From positions 2,046,001-2,110,000 of the forward strand of contig NZ_JALLPK010000001.1 of assembly GCF_023276375.1 (NCBI RefSeq): 64,000 bases of DNA, written 5' to 3'. Shown here one piece after another: positions 36,006 to 44,962 of the stretch. The notes under the pieces were generated by a model. The model was not told the origin of the DNA and ran no database searches. It saw only the letters and a list, made by a program, of their open reading frames with translations. Position 1 is the stretch's first letter; the number at the start of each line of letters is the position of its first letter. The stretch comes from Halocatena marina. Its GTDB lineage: Archaea; Halobacteriota; Halobacteria; Halobacteriales; Haloarculaceae. A program made the position numbers and the translations under genes.

Positions 36006-36748
36006 CTGTTGCTCACCTCCTCGATTGCGCTCTCGGTGAAGACGGTGAGCCGACCAGCGTGTGTACCTGGGGCGAGATCTTCCGCGTAGACCTCTTGTGC
36101 CGTCGCCACGTCAGCGCCAGCGAGATTCCGAGCAGCTTTCGATGGCTCTTCGCTCGTTACGAAGAGGATCGACTTTGGCTGCTTGTACTTTCGCCCGCGA
36201 GTCGTTCCGCGACCGGCACGAACCGTCTTGCCGTCGTCTGCGCGTTCGATATCCGCGTGGATGCCGAGTGCTTCGAGAACCTCGGTGACCGCTTGGGTCT
36301 TCACAAGATCCTCAAACTCGTCGCTCACGACCACCGGAAACTCGAGATCGTCGTCGAATTGGTGACCGCGCTCGCGCACGAGTTCGACATCAGCCGTCGC
36401 CGCAAGTGCGCTTTGCACTGCGAGTTGGCGTTCTTTCTTGTTGATCTTCTTCCCACGATCCGTCTCGGTCTTGGGCGGGTGTGCCCGGCGACCACCGACG
36501 GTTTGTGGAACGCGCCGACCGACGCTGTTCTGGCGTGGCACGTGGGCCATGCCGCGTCCGCTGCCGAACGATTCGGCGGGCGTACGCATTCCAGCGTACT
36601 CGTCAGCACCGTAGTCCTGTGCTCGATTGGCTTGGGCGGCGCGCACCGCACGCTCGACGAGGTCGGGGCGGTATGGTGTCTCGAACACCTCGGGGAGATC
36701 TATCTCTCCACTCTCGCTGCCGTCCAAACCGCGTACTGTTGCCTTCAT
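36002..36748 (-). CDS. rpl4: Large-subunit ribosomal protein uL4
   Basis: A 248-residue archaeal uL4. The tunnel loop is SFGSGRGMAHVPRQNSVGRRVPQTVGGRRAHPPK, followed by AVQSALAATADVELVRERGH and the KTVRAGRGTTRGRKYKQPKSILFV region. It overlaps uL3 and uL23 by 4 bases each. Confidence 0.97.
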   Translation of the reverse strand: MKATVRGLDGSESGEIDLPEVFETPYRPDLVERAVRAAQANRAQDYGADEYAGMRTPAESFGSGRGMAHVPRQNSVGRRVPQTVGGRRAHPPKTETDRGKKINKKERQLAVQSALAATADVELVRERGHQFDDDLEFPVVVSDEFEDLVKTQAVTEVLEALGIHADIERADDGKTVRAGRGTTRGRKYKQPKSILFVTSEEPSKAARNLAGADVATAQEVYAEDLAPGTHAGRLTVFTESAIEEVSNR

Positions 36749-37761
36749 CCTTGGTCACTCTTCGTAGAGACGTACCGGACCTCTGGATCGAGGCGCGGTT
36801 GGTCGTTCGGTCGGACGGCGGGGCGGAGTCGCACGAGGCGCTGTTTCGGTCCTGGCAACGAGCCTTTCACGAGAACGTAGCCACCGTTGACCTCACCGTA
36901 GTTGATGAAACCGCCATCAGGCGTCACGTCCTCGTCACCGATGGATATGATTCGCTTGTTCAACTCGGTCCGCTGGTGGTAGCCCATCTGTCCCTGTTGT
37001 GGGACGGTTGAGCGAACACGCGATGGGTTCCATGGGCCGAGGTTACCGATACGGCGTTTCCAGCCCTGTCGGTAGTGTTTGCCCTTTCGCTTTTGGACAC
37101 CCCAGCGCTTGACGGGACCCTGTGTCCCTTTGCCTTTCGTGATACCCGCGACATCGGTGTACTCGCCCGCTCGGAAGACATCCGAAACGGTGTGTTCACC
37201 GCCGTCTGCGAGGAGATCCATGGCGAAGTCAACTCGCTCACCGAGCGTTCCTCCGCCCACGCGTGTCTCCATTACGTCCGGTTTTCGCTTCGGGACGCTC
37301 GGGAGTTCACCCGGGAGCGTGTGCGTGATAAGACGCACATCCCCGAGATCTCCCGTTTCGAGAGCGTCTCGAATGATCTGTTCTTGTCCCTGGTGATCAC
37401 TGCGCTCGTCTGGAAGATCGACTGCACGTTCAAGGTCCTCGTGAACCTCGTCAGTCCAAACTTCCGTGAGCGGACGGTGACCGTATGGGGTCTTCTCGTA
37501 GGCCCGAAGGGCGACCGCGCGCACTGGCGGGGTCTCGATAACCGTGACAGGAACGGTCTCCTCCATCCCTTCGCGGGGAGAATCGGGCTCATCGTTGATC
37601 AAAACGACGTGGGACATCCCGGCCTTGTAGCCGGCGAACCCCTGAAGCCCAACCTGCCCGTCATCGTCGGGCCAGGTGCTGATTCGAGGCACCTCGCTCG
37701 ACGCGCGAACGCGTGGGCCGAAGCCCATCGAGCCTTTTCGTGGTCTGCTTGGCGTTGGCAT
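36745..37761 (-). CDS. rpl3: Large-subunit ribosomal protein uL3
   Basis: A 338-residue archaeal uL3: PTPSRPRKGSMGFGPRVRASSEVPRI at the start, GYKAGMSHVVLINDEPDSP, then GITKGKGTQGPVKRWGVQKRKGKHYRQG, the loop that reaches the A-site crevice. It is the first ribosomal gene of the unit, 13 bases after the SPOUT-methyltransferase stop. Confidence 0.97.
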   Translation of the reverse strand: MPTPSRPRKGSMGFGPRVRASSEVPRISTWPDDDGQVGLQGFAGYKAGMSHVVLINDEPDSPREGMEETVPVTVIETPPVRAVALRAYEKTPYGHRPLTEVWTDEVHEDLERAVDLPDERSDHQGQEQIIRDALETGDLGDVRLITHTLPGELPSVPKRKPDVMETRVGGGTLGERVDFAMDLLADGGEHTVSDVFRAGEYTDVAGITKGKGTQGPVKRWGVQKRKGKHYRQGWKRRIGNLGPWNPSRVRSTVPQQGQMGYHQRTELNKRIISIGDEDVTPDGGFINYGEVNGGYVLVKGSLPGPKQRLVRLRPAVRPNDQPRLDPEVRYVSTKSDQG

Positions 37762-37774
37762 GGTTTTTCAATAT

Positions 37775-38704
37775 TCACTCCAGATTGAGGCACGCAAGTG
37801 TTGCAAACATCGCTTCTTCAGTTCGCACGGTCTTGCTGCCTTGATTTGGAACCGTATTGAGCCAGAGGTCGAACCGGGACCTGTCCGGTTTCGGTCCGTC
37901 GTCCGACGTGTCATCTCGTGCGCCGACCGCATCTGGGTCGACGTCTAATATCTCTGGAAGGCCACGTTCCGGTGCACCGAACGCAACGGTGTACGCACTG
38001 TCACCTTTGCCTTCGGCTGCATCCGTGTCCGTATCCGTGCTCGTACTCGTGCTAGTGACTCCAGCTCCGTCGTCAGTCAGTTGTTGACGGAGAGTACGGA
38101 GCAGCGAGATAGAGAGTACCTCGCCGTAGCGCGACGACGCGATACGGAACCCCGCATCGGGTCGCTTGAGCACTGTATCTAACTCCGCGCGCTCAACGCT
38201 CATCCCTGGAAGGGGATTATTAACGATCCGCGCACGAAGTGGCCGTCGCGAAGAGATCCTGATGGTAACGCGCTCTCTCTCATCCACCGACATATTCGGT
38301 GGAACAACGAGAGAGAGTGGGTGTTGCAGGCCGCAATTGACCCGAACGCGCCCGTCAGATCCGACCTCGGTCACGATTCCCTGTCTTAACGACCCCGAAT
38401 CGTTCGATCCGGAGCCGGTCTGTGCGACAGCGCGGAGTGGCGGCAAGACGCCCACGTACTCCAGTTCGTTCCGCCGTCCCCAGACTTCCTTTCGGAGGTA
38501 CGGGGGTGTGGCCGCGTAGGCCAGGACGGTGCGAACGAACCCGCCATCGCGCCTGCGTTCCCCCTCCGAATCGGGGTACACGACAAGACGATCGACCCGA
38601 AACACCGTCGCCGCACGGGCGACGTAACCGAGTTTGCGGGTCGCCTCCCGCTTGTCTCGGGCTTCTCGGGTCAGCGATGACGGCACGAGTACGGTAACTG
38701 TCAT
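37775..38704 (-). CDS. SPOUT-class putative RNA methyltransferase (COG2106)
   Basis: A 309-residue protein. The first strand is VTVLVPSSLTREARDKREATRKLGYVARAATVFRVDRLVVYPD, and the C-terminal half has the SPOUT knot strands (VAFGAPERGLPEILD). A middle insertion provides an OB-like beta segment (VTEVGSDGRVRVNCGLQHPLSLV). An Asp/Thr-rich insert (TSTSTDTDTDAAE) is a haloarchaeal loop. Family members of this type precede uL3 in many archaea and probably methylate rRNA; the target base is not known to me. The ATG at 38704 is preferred; a GTG six codons earlier is in frame. Confidence 0.85.
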   Translation of the reverse strand: MTVTVLVPSSLTREARDKREATRKLGYVARAATVFRVDRLVVYPDSEGERRRDGGFVRTVLAYAATPPYLRKEVWGRRNELEYVGVLPPLRAVAQTGSGSNDSGSLRQGIVTEVGSDGRVRVNCGLQHPLSLVVPPNMSVDERERVTIRISSRRPLRARIVNNPLPGMSVERAELDTVLKRPDAGFRIASSRYGEVLSISLLRTLRQQLTDDGAGVTSTSTSTDTDTDAAEGKGDSAYTVAFGAPERGLPEILDVDPDAVGARDDTSDDGPKPDRSRFDLWLNTVPNQGSKTVRTEEAMFATLACLNLE

Positions 38705-38760
38705 GCCGATACACTTCCTCACTATCCACTAGACTGTGCTACTCCTTCCGGATACGCTCG

Positions 38761-38770
38761 TAAAAGGATA
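38761..38770 (-). promoter_or_regulatory. Likely main promoter of the ribosomal operon
   Basis: On the minus strand TATCCTTTTA lies about 57-66 bases before the methyltransferase ATG, and a purine-rich GGAAGGAGTAG lies between. This fits a leadered transcript that starts near 38735. Confidence 0.4.
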
Positions 38771-38900
38771 GCGCTTCAGTACGGGAATGGGACGGCTTCG
38801 CACGCTAATTCGGGTCACTATGCCATGCAAAAACAAGGACATGACGACCGCACTCCGGTACGCTTTTATGGTTGACCGCCGTCGGTCTGATTGCAGACAG

Positions 38901-38971
38901 GCGCTGGTAGTGTAGTGGTATCACGTGACCTTGCCATGGTCACAACCTGGGTTCAAATCCCGGCCAGCGCA
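38901..38971 (+). tRNA. tRNA-Gly (anticodon GCC)
   Basis: A complete cloverleaf of 71 bases. The acceptor stem GCGCTGG pairs with CCAGCGC (38964-38970), with A as discriminator. The anticodon stem TGACC/GGTCA (38926-38930, 38938-38942) frames TTGCCAT with GCC at 38933-38935. The T stem CTGGG/CCCGG frames TTCAAAT. There is no intron and no encoded CCA. Confidence 0.97.
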
Positions 38972-39739
38972 TTGCTGTTGTTCTTTCGTTTCAAGTTTTA
39001 AGTCTCCAGTTGCTAACAGAACTTCATAGTGGCCTGTCCCGATCACGTTCCACCGGACCACGTATTCACGCCACAGCCACGGTGGAACAGCACGGACGCA
39101 CGCTGGCTGGAATCAATAACAAAACATATCTATTTTTCTGTACGCTTAAGTAAATATAGTTGACATAAGTAGATGGGAAACGATACAGATCATCTCAAAT
39201 AATCTAGGAACGGTATGATCATCCAAACGATACAACAGCATAGCGTTACGGTCATCGACCACACTATGGAGATGTTATTTCACATGTATTTCCCACATCC
39301 ATCTCATTTGTCCGATCTCACAGTACGAATGTAGGAGAGGGAGCCGTTGTTTTCTTTAATTCGCAATGCAAATAGTAATAGAACATAAGTGAAAATAGTA
39401 TGTTCTAATTCGAAAATTATATTGACAATGGATACAACAGAACGAGTCAGCCAGTCGGTTGCCGTGCCCCAACACTCCAAGCTACCGGGATCGACTGGCT
39501 GTATTCCATGAACGATTACACTGGATGCTCCCGAACACTCGTTCTCCGCGCAATCACCCTGCGTGCGATTGGATCCGTCACGTCTCCGTACTGTGAGACC
39601 TATACGACAAATTACTGACTGAATAATAAAAACATTTTTGAAATTTTAACGAATTGGTTGTAGCTTCTCTCGTAGGTCATAGGATGAGACACAGCATATG
39701 GAGTCAGGAGGCACTTTTTCAGTCTGGTCTCTGATCCCG
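38972..39739. other. Spacer of about 770 bases, no gene seen
   Basis: This stretch after tRNA-Gly is AT-rich in its first two-thirds, with no frame of haloarchaeal character. It contains one perfect 10-base inverted repeat (listed separately). Confidence 0.55.
39448..39501. repeat. Inverted repeat with 34-base spacer
   Basis: CAGCCAGTCG (39448-39457) is the exact reverse complement of CGACTGGCTG (39492-39501). It could form a stem-loop or be a remnant of a mobile-element end. Confidence 0.7.
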
Positions 39740-40609
39740 CTACCCCCTTCGTCGACGGAGCACGGTGATAATCCCGAGCAGTGGGAGTCCAAACACGATG
39801 AGATACGGGATCGCGTAGGTTCCACCGACGAAGAGTGCACGCACTGCGACGATGACACCGTTGACCGACGAAACAAATGCATCAAGAACACCCGTCTCGT
39901 ACCATTGCTTCGGTTTCTCGCGTGTGGGTGATGGTTCGTTGAGTTCGACAGTGACTGTCGCGTAGGTGATCTGGTTTTCGAGCGCACGGCGCTGTGCTTT
40001 CAGCCGCTCGATTTGTCCCTGGACTGTCGAAAGTCGCTCTCCGACCGCGAGGACACTCTCTGTATCATTCGCCTGATCGTAGAGTTTCCGGAGACGGTCA
40101 CGCTGAGCGCGGAGGTTTTTCAAGCGTGCTTCGAGATCGACGACACGATCGGTCACGTCTGTCGTATTTGTCTCTGCTCGTCGTACCTCACCCTCTTGCT
40201 TTACGCGTTCGAAGAACGTCGAGAAATTCTTCGCGGGAACACGGTAGACGACCCGACCGCTGGTCCACCTCCTGTCTTCCGAACCGCTTACACCCTCCGA
40301 AGAGTCGCTCACGAACCCACCATATGACTGGACGGCTTGGGTAAGATTCGTCCTGGCTGCATCGAAGTCCATCACCTGACTACGCACGAACCCGGTTCGA
40401 ATCAGCGCCTGCTGAGCCTGTGCATTCGATTGGACATCTGACGTTTCTTGAGCAGCATCGCCACCAGTAGCAGATGGTTTGCTACCGCTATCACCACCAG
40501 TGTTGCTACTAATACTCTTCGTTCCTCCGAGATCGCTGGCCGAACAACCAGACAGCAAAATGAGAAAAACGAGAGCAAGAACGGTTACCGTTCGTTTAGT
40601 CGTCGCCAT
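39740..40609 (-). CDS. DUF4349 lipoprotein
   Basis: A 289-residue protein. The signal peptide has a lipobox LILLSGC with Cys22. The DUF4349 part contains RSQVMDFDAARTNLTQAVQSYGGFVSDSS, GRVVYRVPAKNFSTFFERV, a long coiled coil (RVVDLEARLKNLRAQRDRLRKLYDQA, then LSTVQGQIERLKAQRRALENQ), and VTVELNEPSP; one membrane helix and a short RRRRG tail close it. In this family the coiled coil lies outside and the C-terminal helix spans the membrane; no function is proven. The start at 40609 gives a normal lipoprotein leader. Confidence 0.85.
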   Translation of the reverse strand: MATTKRTVTVLALVFLILLSGCSASDLGGTKSISSNTGGDSGSKPSATGGDAAQETSDVQSNAQAQQALIRTGFVRSQVMDFDAARTNLTQAVQSYGGFVSDSSEGVSGSEDRRWTSGRVVYRVPAKNFSTFFERVKQEGEVRRAETNTTDVTDRVVDLEARLKNLRAQRDRLRKLYDQANDTESVLAVGERLSTVQGQIERLKAQRRALENQITYATVTVELNEPSPTREKPKQWYETGVLDAFVSSVNGVIVAVRALFVGGTYAIPYLIVFGLPLLGIITVLRRRRG

Positions 40610-40811
40610 AACTACTGTTTGACACCTGATCACGTGCAACATCACAACAGAGAGATAAATATTTTATCTTGCAGATACGTGTACACCAGCGTTTCTCTGA
40701 CGCTGATGGCGGATAGGTTAATGCCGAACAGAGCTCGATCTCGGAGCCATCTTTTGAGAGAGTTGTCGTTGCTGGCAGTACGCTTACGTTCGCTCCGAGA
40801 GTGGATCGCGT

Positions 40812-41126
40812 ATGTCCGTTATCGCACTTTTGAGTGTTGCTCCGGTTCAGGAAGACAGTATGGGGGCTGAAGTAGCGAAAGCCGTCGATGCACTCGATGC
40901 GTTCGACGTGTCCTATGAGACCAATCCGATGGGAACCGTCATCGAGACAGACAGCATCGGCGAGCTTTTCAGAGCTGCCGAAGCTGCTCATACAGCCGTT
41001 GATGGAGATCGGGTGAGTACTGTCTTGAAGATCGATGATAAGCGGACGATCGATCAGTCCGCCAGCGAGAAGGTCGAGAGCGTAGAACACCACCTCGGAC
41101 GGGCCGCAAAAAGCGACGATCGGTGA
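40812..41126 (+). CDS. Thiamine-binding protein, MTH1187 family
   Basis: A 104-residue ferredoxin-like protein. VIALLSVAPVQ at the start, the core FDVSYETNPMGTVIETDSIGELFRAAEAAHTAV, and the closing VSTVLKIDDKR strand are characteristic. Relatives (MTH1187, YkoF) bind thiamine or its pyrimidine and form tetramers. It precedes mch by 60 bases on the same strand, but mch has a TATA-like box of its own. Confidence 0.85.
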   Translation: MSVIALLSVAPVQEDSMGAEVAKAVDALDAFDVSYETNPMGTVIETDSIGELFRAAEAAHTAVDGDRVSTVLKIDDKRTIDQSASEKVESVEHHLGRAAKSDDR

Positions 41127-41156
41127 TTCGAGCGACACGCTATCCGAACCGACAAC

Positions 41157-41167
41157 CGATTTATTAC
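41157..41167 (+). promoter_or_regulatory. TATA-like box before mch
   Basis: The TTTATTA core lies about 25 bases before the ATG at 41187 with no ribosome-binding site, as in leaderless haloarchaeal genes. Confidence 0.45.
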
Positions 41168-41186
41168 TCGCGCCGGAGCCATTGAT

Positions 41187-42179
41187 ATGGAGAGTCTCAA
41201 CCGGATGGCGACCGAACTCATCGATGAGGCACTTGAGTTCACCGATGAGCTCGCGATCGACGCCTACGAGCTCGAAAACGGAGCGACGGTACTTGATTTC
41301 GGAGTCGATGCAATTGGTGGTCTCGAAGCTGGACTATTATTGACCGAGATTCAGACCGCTGGTCTTGCAACTGTCGCGTCTTCACTCGACGAAATCGGAG
41401 GCGCTCCCCGACCATTCGTCGAACTCTCGACAGACCATCCCGCACGCGCGCTGCTTTGCTCACAAAAAGCAGGCTGGGAGCTATCTATCGAAGGAGAGAG
41501 CACGAGCGATAACGAGGCAGCTGACGATGGAAGCAGCAGTGAAAACGCGATGTACGAGGGGCTCGGGAGTGGTCCGGCCCGTGCACTCGTCGCTACCGAG
41601 GAGGAGTTTCGTCAGCTCGGATACGCTGATGCGTTCGATTTCGCGGTTCTTACCGTCGAATCCGACGAACATCCGACGGAGTCGGTCGCAGCCCACGTCG
41701 CGGACATGTGTGACGTTCAGCCAGGGAGTGTCTTTCTCCCAGTCTTCTCGACTGCGAGTATCCCAGGAAGTGTTACGATGGCAGCCCGTGCGGCCGAGCT
41801 GGTGGTGTTCCGGGCGTTCGAACTCGGATACGATCCGCTCGAACTTCTCTCCGTGTCAGCTCGCGCGCCTGTCGCGCCCGTTGCCAGCGATGAAGCGACT
41901 GCCATTGCCCGGACGAACGATGCACTCGCCTACGGTGGTCAGGTCCATCTCACGGTCGAGTCGGATGCCGAGCTCCTCTCAGAGCTTTCCTCAAGCGCGA
42001 CGGACGAGTACGGTACGCCGTTCGCAGATATTTTCGAATCGGTCGATTGGGACCTATACGAGGTCCCAGAAGCAATCTTCGCGCCAGCACAGGTCACCGT
42101 CGATGTGGTAGGTGGTCCAACGAAAGCATACGGGCAAGTGAACGAAGAGCTCTTGCTAAACTCGTTCGGACTACGATGA
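41187..42179 (+). CDS. mch: Methenyltetrahydromethanopterin cyclohydrolase
   Basis: A 330-residue protein. ATVLDFGVDAIGGLEAGLLLTEIQTAGLA (about residues 30-58) and IPGSVTMAARAAELVVFRAFELGYD (about 195-220) are strong Mch signatures, and VVGGPTKAYGQVNEELLLNSFG closes the domain. In methanogens it converts methenyl-H4MPT to formyl-H4MPT; in haloarchaea, which use folates, it is thought to act in C1 metabolism with the analogous folate substrate. The next gene starts within its stop codon (ATGA), so its partner is translated with it. Confidence 0.93.
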   Translation: MESLNRMATELIDEALEFTDELAIDAYELENGATVLDFGVDAIGGLEAGLLLTEIQTAGLATVASSLDEIGGAPRPFVELSTDHPARALLCSQKAGWELSIEGESTSDNEAADDGSSSENAMYEGLGSGPARALVATEEEFRQLGYADAFDFAVLTVESDEHPTESVAAHVADMCDVQPGSVFLPVFSTASIPGSVTMAARAAELVVFRAFELGYDPLELLSVSARAPVAPVASDEATAIARTNDALAYGGQVHLTVESDAELLSELSSSATDEYGTPFADIFESVDWDLYEVPEAIFAPAQVTVDVVGGPTKAYGQVNEELLLNSFGLR

Positions 42180-42664
42180 AATTCAAAGTCATCCCGGAAC
42201 CACGTTCACGCTCGTTCCTCCGGAAAGCACAGCAGACACTTCCACTTGTTCCCAGTAGTGAGGACGACTGTTGTACCCTTCTCATAGCAGACACCGAGAT
42301 CGACAGCCGCGACACTGCTCGAGAATGGATCACGTTTCTCCGAGCGCTCGGACTGGTTGCTGAATCAGACGGCCGATACTATCAGCGTCGGAATCGATCA
42401 GCAAACGACACCGCAACAGCGTTTCGAGAGCGCGTCTACGCGGCCGAATCAGTGCTGCGGGCACTCGATGAAACAGATTCACTATCGGCTGACGAGATTT
42501 TCGAGCGAGTCCGTGTTCCACCGTGGGAGCAAAACCGCCGTCAGGACTGGGAATCCGTCTGGCACGAGCGCGTGCACCGACTACTGGAATGGGCCGTCGT
42601 GCTCGACCTCGCAGAACAGGAGGACGAAAACCACTACAGAGCAATCCGTTCAGCGGGAGAATAA
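42176..42664 (+). CDS. Conserved hypothetical protein coupled to mch
   Basis: A 162-residue protein that starts MKFKVIPEPRSRSFLRKAQQTLPLVPSSEDDCCTLL. The first 40 residues look like a conserved N-terminal motif; the rest is helical with a winged-helix-like character (AREWITFLRALGLVAESDGRYYQR and RVHRLLEWAVVLDLAEQ). I cannot name the family. The start at 42176 overlaps the mch stop by 4 bases. An RNA- or DNA-binding role is possible from the helical pattern; it is inference only. Confidence 0.75.
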   Translation: MKFKVIPEPRSRSFLRKAQQTLPLVPSSEDDCCTLLIADTEIDSRDTAREWITFLRALGLVAESDGRYYQRRNRSANDTATAFRERVYAAESVLRALDETDSLSADEIFERVRVPPWEQNRRQDWESVWHERVHRLLEWAVVLDLAEQEDENHYRAIRSAGE

Positions 42665-42800
42665 ACCGTCTTCTCCGGAGACCTCTTCGTAACCGTCGTG
42701 GACGCCTGTTACTCAGTCGTTAGCAGGTAACCGAATACCGGGGGTTACGACCCTACAGATCGCTGAATAGTGCTGAACAGTAGCTCGATCGACGAAACGA

Positions 42801-44825
42801 TTAACCCACCATTTTGGGTTCTGTTTCGCTTTTCTCGCCCGAATAGATCCGCTCGATTTTCTCTTCGAATTCGTCGATGATATTTCGGCGTTTGAGTTTC
42901 ATCGAGGAGGTGAGCATATCATTTTCGGGCGTCCACTCGGTGGCAACGAGTTCGAACGCCTTGATGCGCTCGTGTTTTGCAAAGTCCTCGTTTACGCGTT
43001 CGATCTCTTCACCGATCCACTCACGAACACGCTCGTCGGTTGCGATTGCTTCGGGATCGTTGGGGAGATTGACGTCGTTTGCGTCTGCCCATCGGGTGAT
43101 GGCTTCGAAGTTTGGAACGATCAGTGCACTAATGAACTTCTGATCGTCGCCAAGAACCATTACCTGCTCAGTGCGGTCGCTGGTGGCAAACGAGTCTTCG
43201 ATAGGACCAGGAGCGATATTCTTTCCGGTATCGAGGACGATCAACTGCTTCAACCGATCGTGGTAGATGAGATACCCGTCGTCGGTTTGTTCGACGATAT
43301 CACCGGTTCGGAACCATTGTTCAGTTTCTCCATCGCCTCCACTCTCCACGGATGTGAACGCTTCGACGGTCGCTTCGGGGTTGTTCCAGTAGCCTTCAGT
43401 GACGTTCGGGCCTTTGACAAGCAGTTCACCGATGTCGCCGGTCGCCTTCTCTCGTTGATCGGGGCCAACTACCTCTTTATCGAGTTTCACGTCGACACCA
43501 ACCAATGGCGGACCAAGCGTACCGGGACGCATGTCCTCAGTCGGGTTCACACAGACCACCGGAGCGGTTTCTGTGAGACCGTATCCCTCGACGATCGGAA
43601 AGCCCATTCCCTGAAACATCCGACAGAGCTCTTCAGAGAGGCTTCCTCCGCCGCTAATCAGCAGCTCTAGATTTCCGCCCATCTGTTCTTTCACGCTACT
43701 AAAGACCAACCGATCAGCGAGCGCACGTTTGGCACGGAGTCGCTTGCCGGGATCATCCGTGTTGGCATACTCGGTCGCAACATCGACAGCGAGGTCGAAA
43801 ATACGCTTTTTCGCATCGGATTCCTGAGCTTGTTCGCGCATCTGATCGTAAATGCGCTCGTAGACCCGAGGAACGCTCGTTACTGCCGATGGTTTCACGG
43901 TCGAGATGTCCTCCGAGACGGTATCGGGTGACTCGGCGTAGGAGACGGTCGCACCGGCCGCGAACATCATGAAGTGGTTGGACGTTCGCTCAAATACGTG
44001 CGCGAGCGGAAGGAACGACAGCGAAGTGAGCGATGAATCGAGGGCTGGAGCGTCTTTACGATCCGGACGAGGACCGAATCGCTTTCGGATCTGATTGATG
44101 TTCGCACGGAAGTTTCGGTGGGTGAGTTTGACGCCCTTCGGTTTACTGGTCGTCCCAGATGTGTAGATGAGACTCGCCAGATCGTTCGGCTCGCGGCCGA
44201 TGATCCAAGCCTCGTAGTCGCCCTCATTACCGTTCTTCGCGCCGCGTTCGTGAAGCGCGCCGAGCGTGATGATATCCTCACGGTCCTCGTAACCGTCCAC
44301 TGCGTCGATGACGACAATGAATTCGAGATTGAGACTATCCTCAACTTCGAGCACTCGTTCGAGTAACTCCTCGTTTTCGACGACGACACCAGTTGCATTG
44401 GGATCAGAGAGTAGATACTCCACCTGATTCGGTGACGACTCCGTGTAGACCGTCGTTACGACGGCACCGGCTGCTAGCAACGCGAAGTCCGTGTGTGCCC
44501 ACTCCATGCGTGTGCTCGCAAAGATGGCCACCCTGTCGTCCGGTTCGACGCCGATGTCTCGAAACCCTGCGGTGAGATTCATGACAATGGAATGCATCTC
44601 ACGGTACGTCAGTTGGCCATACTCACCGGGTGGAGCGGAATCGACGATGCCTGCATCACACAGTGATCGGTCGTACACACCTCCCTTGTACTGCTGTGCA
44701 ACGCTATCGGAATGGCGCGATGCACTCTCAGCGAAGAGTTGTGATATTGTGTTGTCACCAATAACCGAGTCGGAGTACTCCCGTTCTGCCGTCAGCCAGT
44801 CGGGCGTGGAAACCATATTCACCAT
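42801..44825 (-). CDS. Long-chain acyl-CoA synthetase (AMP-forming)
   Basis: A 674-residue ANL-superfamily enzyme. The AMP-binding P-loop motif is LIYTSGTTSKPKGVKLTHRN, with Ser in place of the usual Gly after TT. Also seen are VEGYGLTETAPVV, EQWFRTGDIVEQTDDGYLIYHDRLKQLIVLDTGKNIAP (hinge and A8), and the late Lys region SSMKLKRRNIIDEF. It activates long-chain fatty acids to acyl-CoA. Length fits FadD-like members. Starts at 44834 (GTG), 44825 and 44816 are all in frame; I choose 44825, which lies just behind a TTTTAG-rich element about 30 bases upstream. Confidence 0.92.
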   Translation of the reverse strand: MVNMVSTPDWLTAEREYSDSVIGDNTISQLFAESASRHSDSVAQQYKGGVYDRSLCDAGIVDSAPPGEYGQLTYREMHSIVMNLTAGFRDIGVEPDDRVAIFASTRMEWAHTDFALLAAGAVVTTVYTESSPNQVEYLLSDPNATGVVVENEELLERVLEVEDSLNLEFIVVIDAVDGYEDREDIITLGALHERGAKNGNEGDYEAWIIGREPNDLASLIYTSGTTSKPKGVKLTHRNFRANINQIRKRFGPRPDRKDAPALDSSLTSLSFLPLAHVFERTSNHFMMFAAGATVSYAESPDTVSEDISTVKPSAVTSVPRVYERIYDQMREQAQESDAKKRIFDLAVDVATEYANTDDPGKRLRAKRALADRLVFSSVKEQMGGNLELLISGGGSLSEELCRMFQGMGFPIVEGYGLTETAPVVCVNPTEDMRPGTLGPPLVGVDVKLDKEVVGPDQREKATGDIGELLVKGPNVTEGYWNNPEATVEAFTSVESGGDGETEQWFRTGDIVEQTDDGYLIYHDRLKQLIVLDTGKNIAPGPIEDSFATSDRTEQVMVLGDDQKFISALIVPNFEAITRWADANDVNLPNDPEAIATDERVREWIGEEIERVNEDFAKHERIKAFELVATEWTPENDMLTSSMKLKRRNIIDEFEEKIERIYSGEKSETEPKMVG

Positions 44826-44962
44826 CTCTGGCACCGATGGTATATACCCGGCTAAAACGAAATACGACGATATTCGAGTTTATCCAAGGGAAGGTTAATA
44901 AGATTCGAATATATGTAGACGAATATAATAACCTGTATCTCAGGTAACTAGAATACACTGCG

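Noticed and set aside
36059-36880. A 273-codon plus-strand frame across uL4
   Set aside because: Antisense shadow of uL4 and uL3; Cys and Trp content is inconsistent with a halophilic protein.
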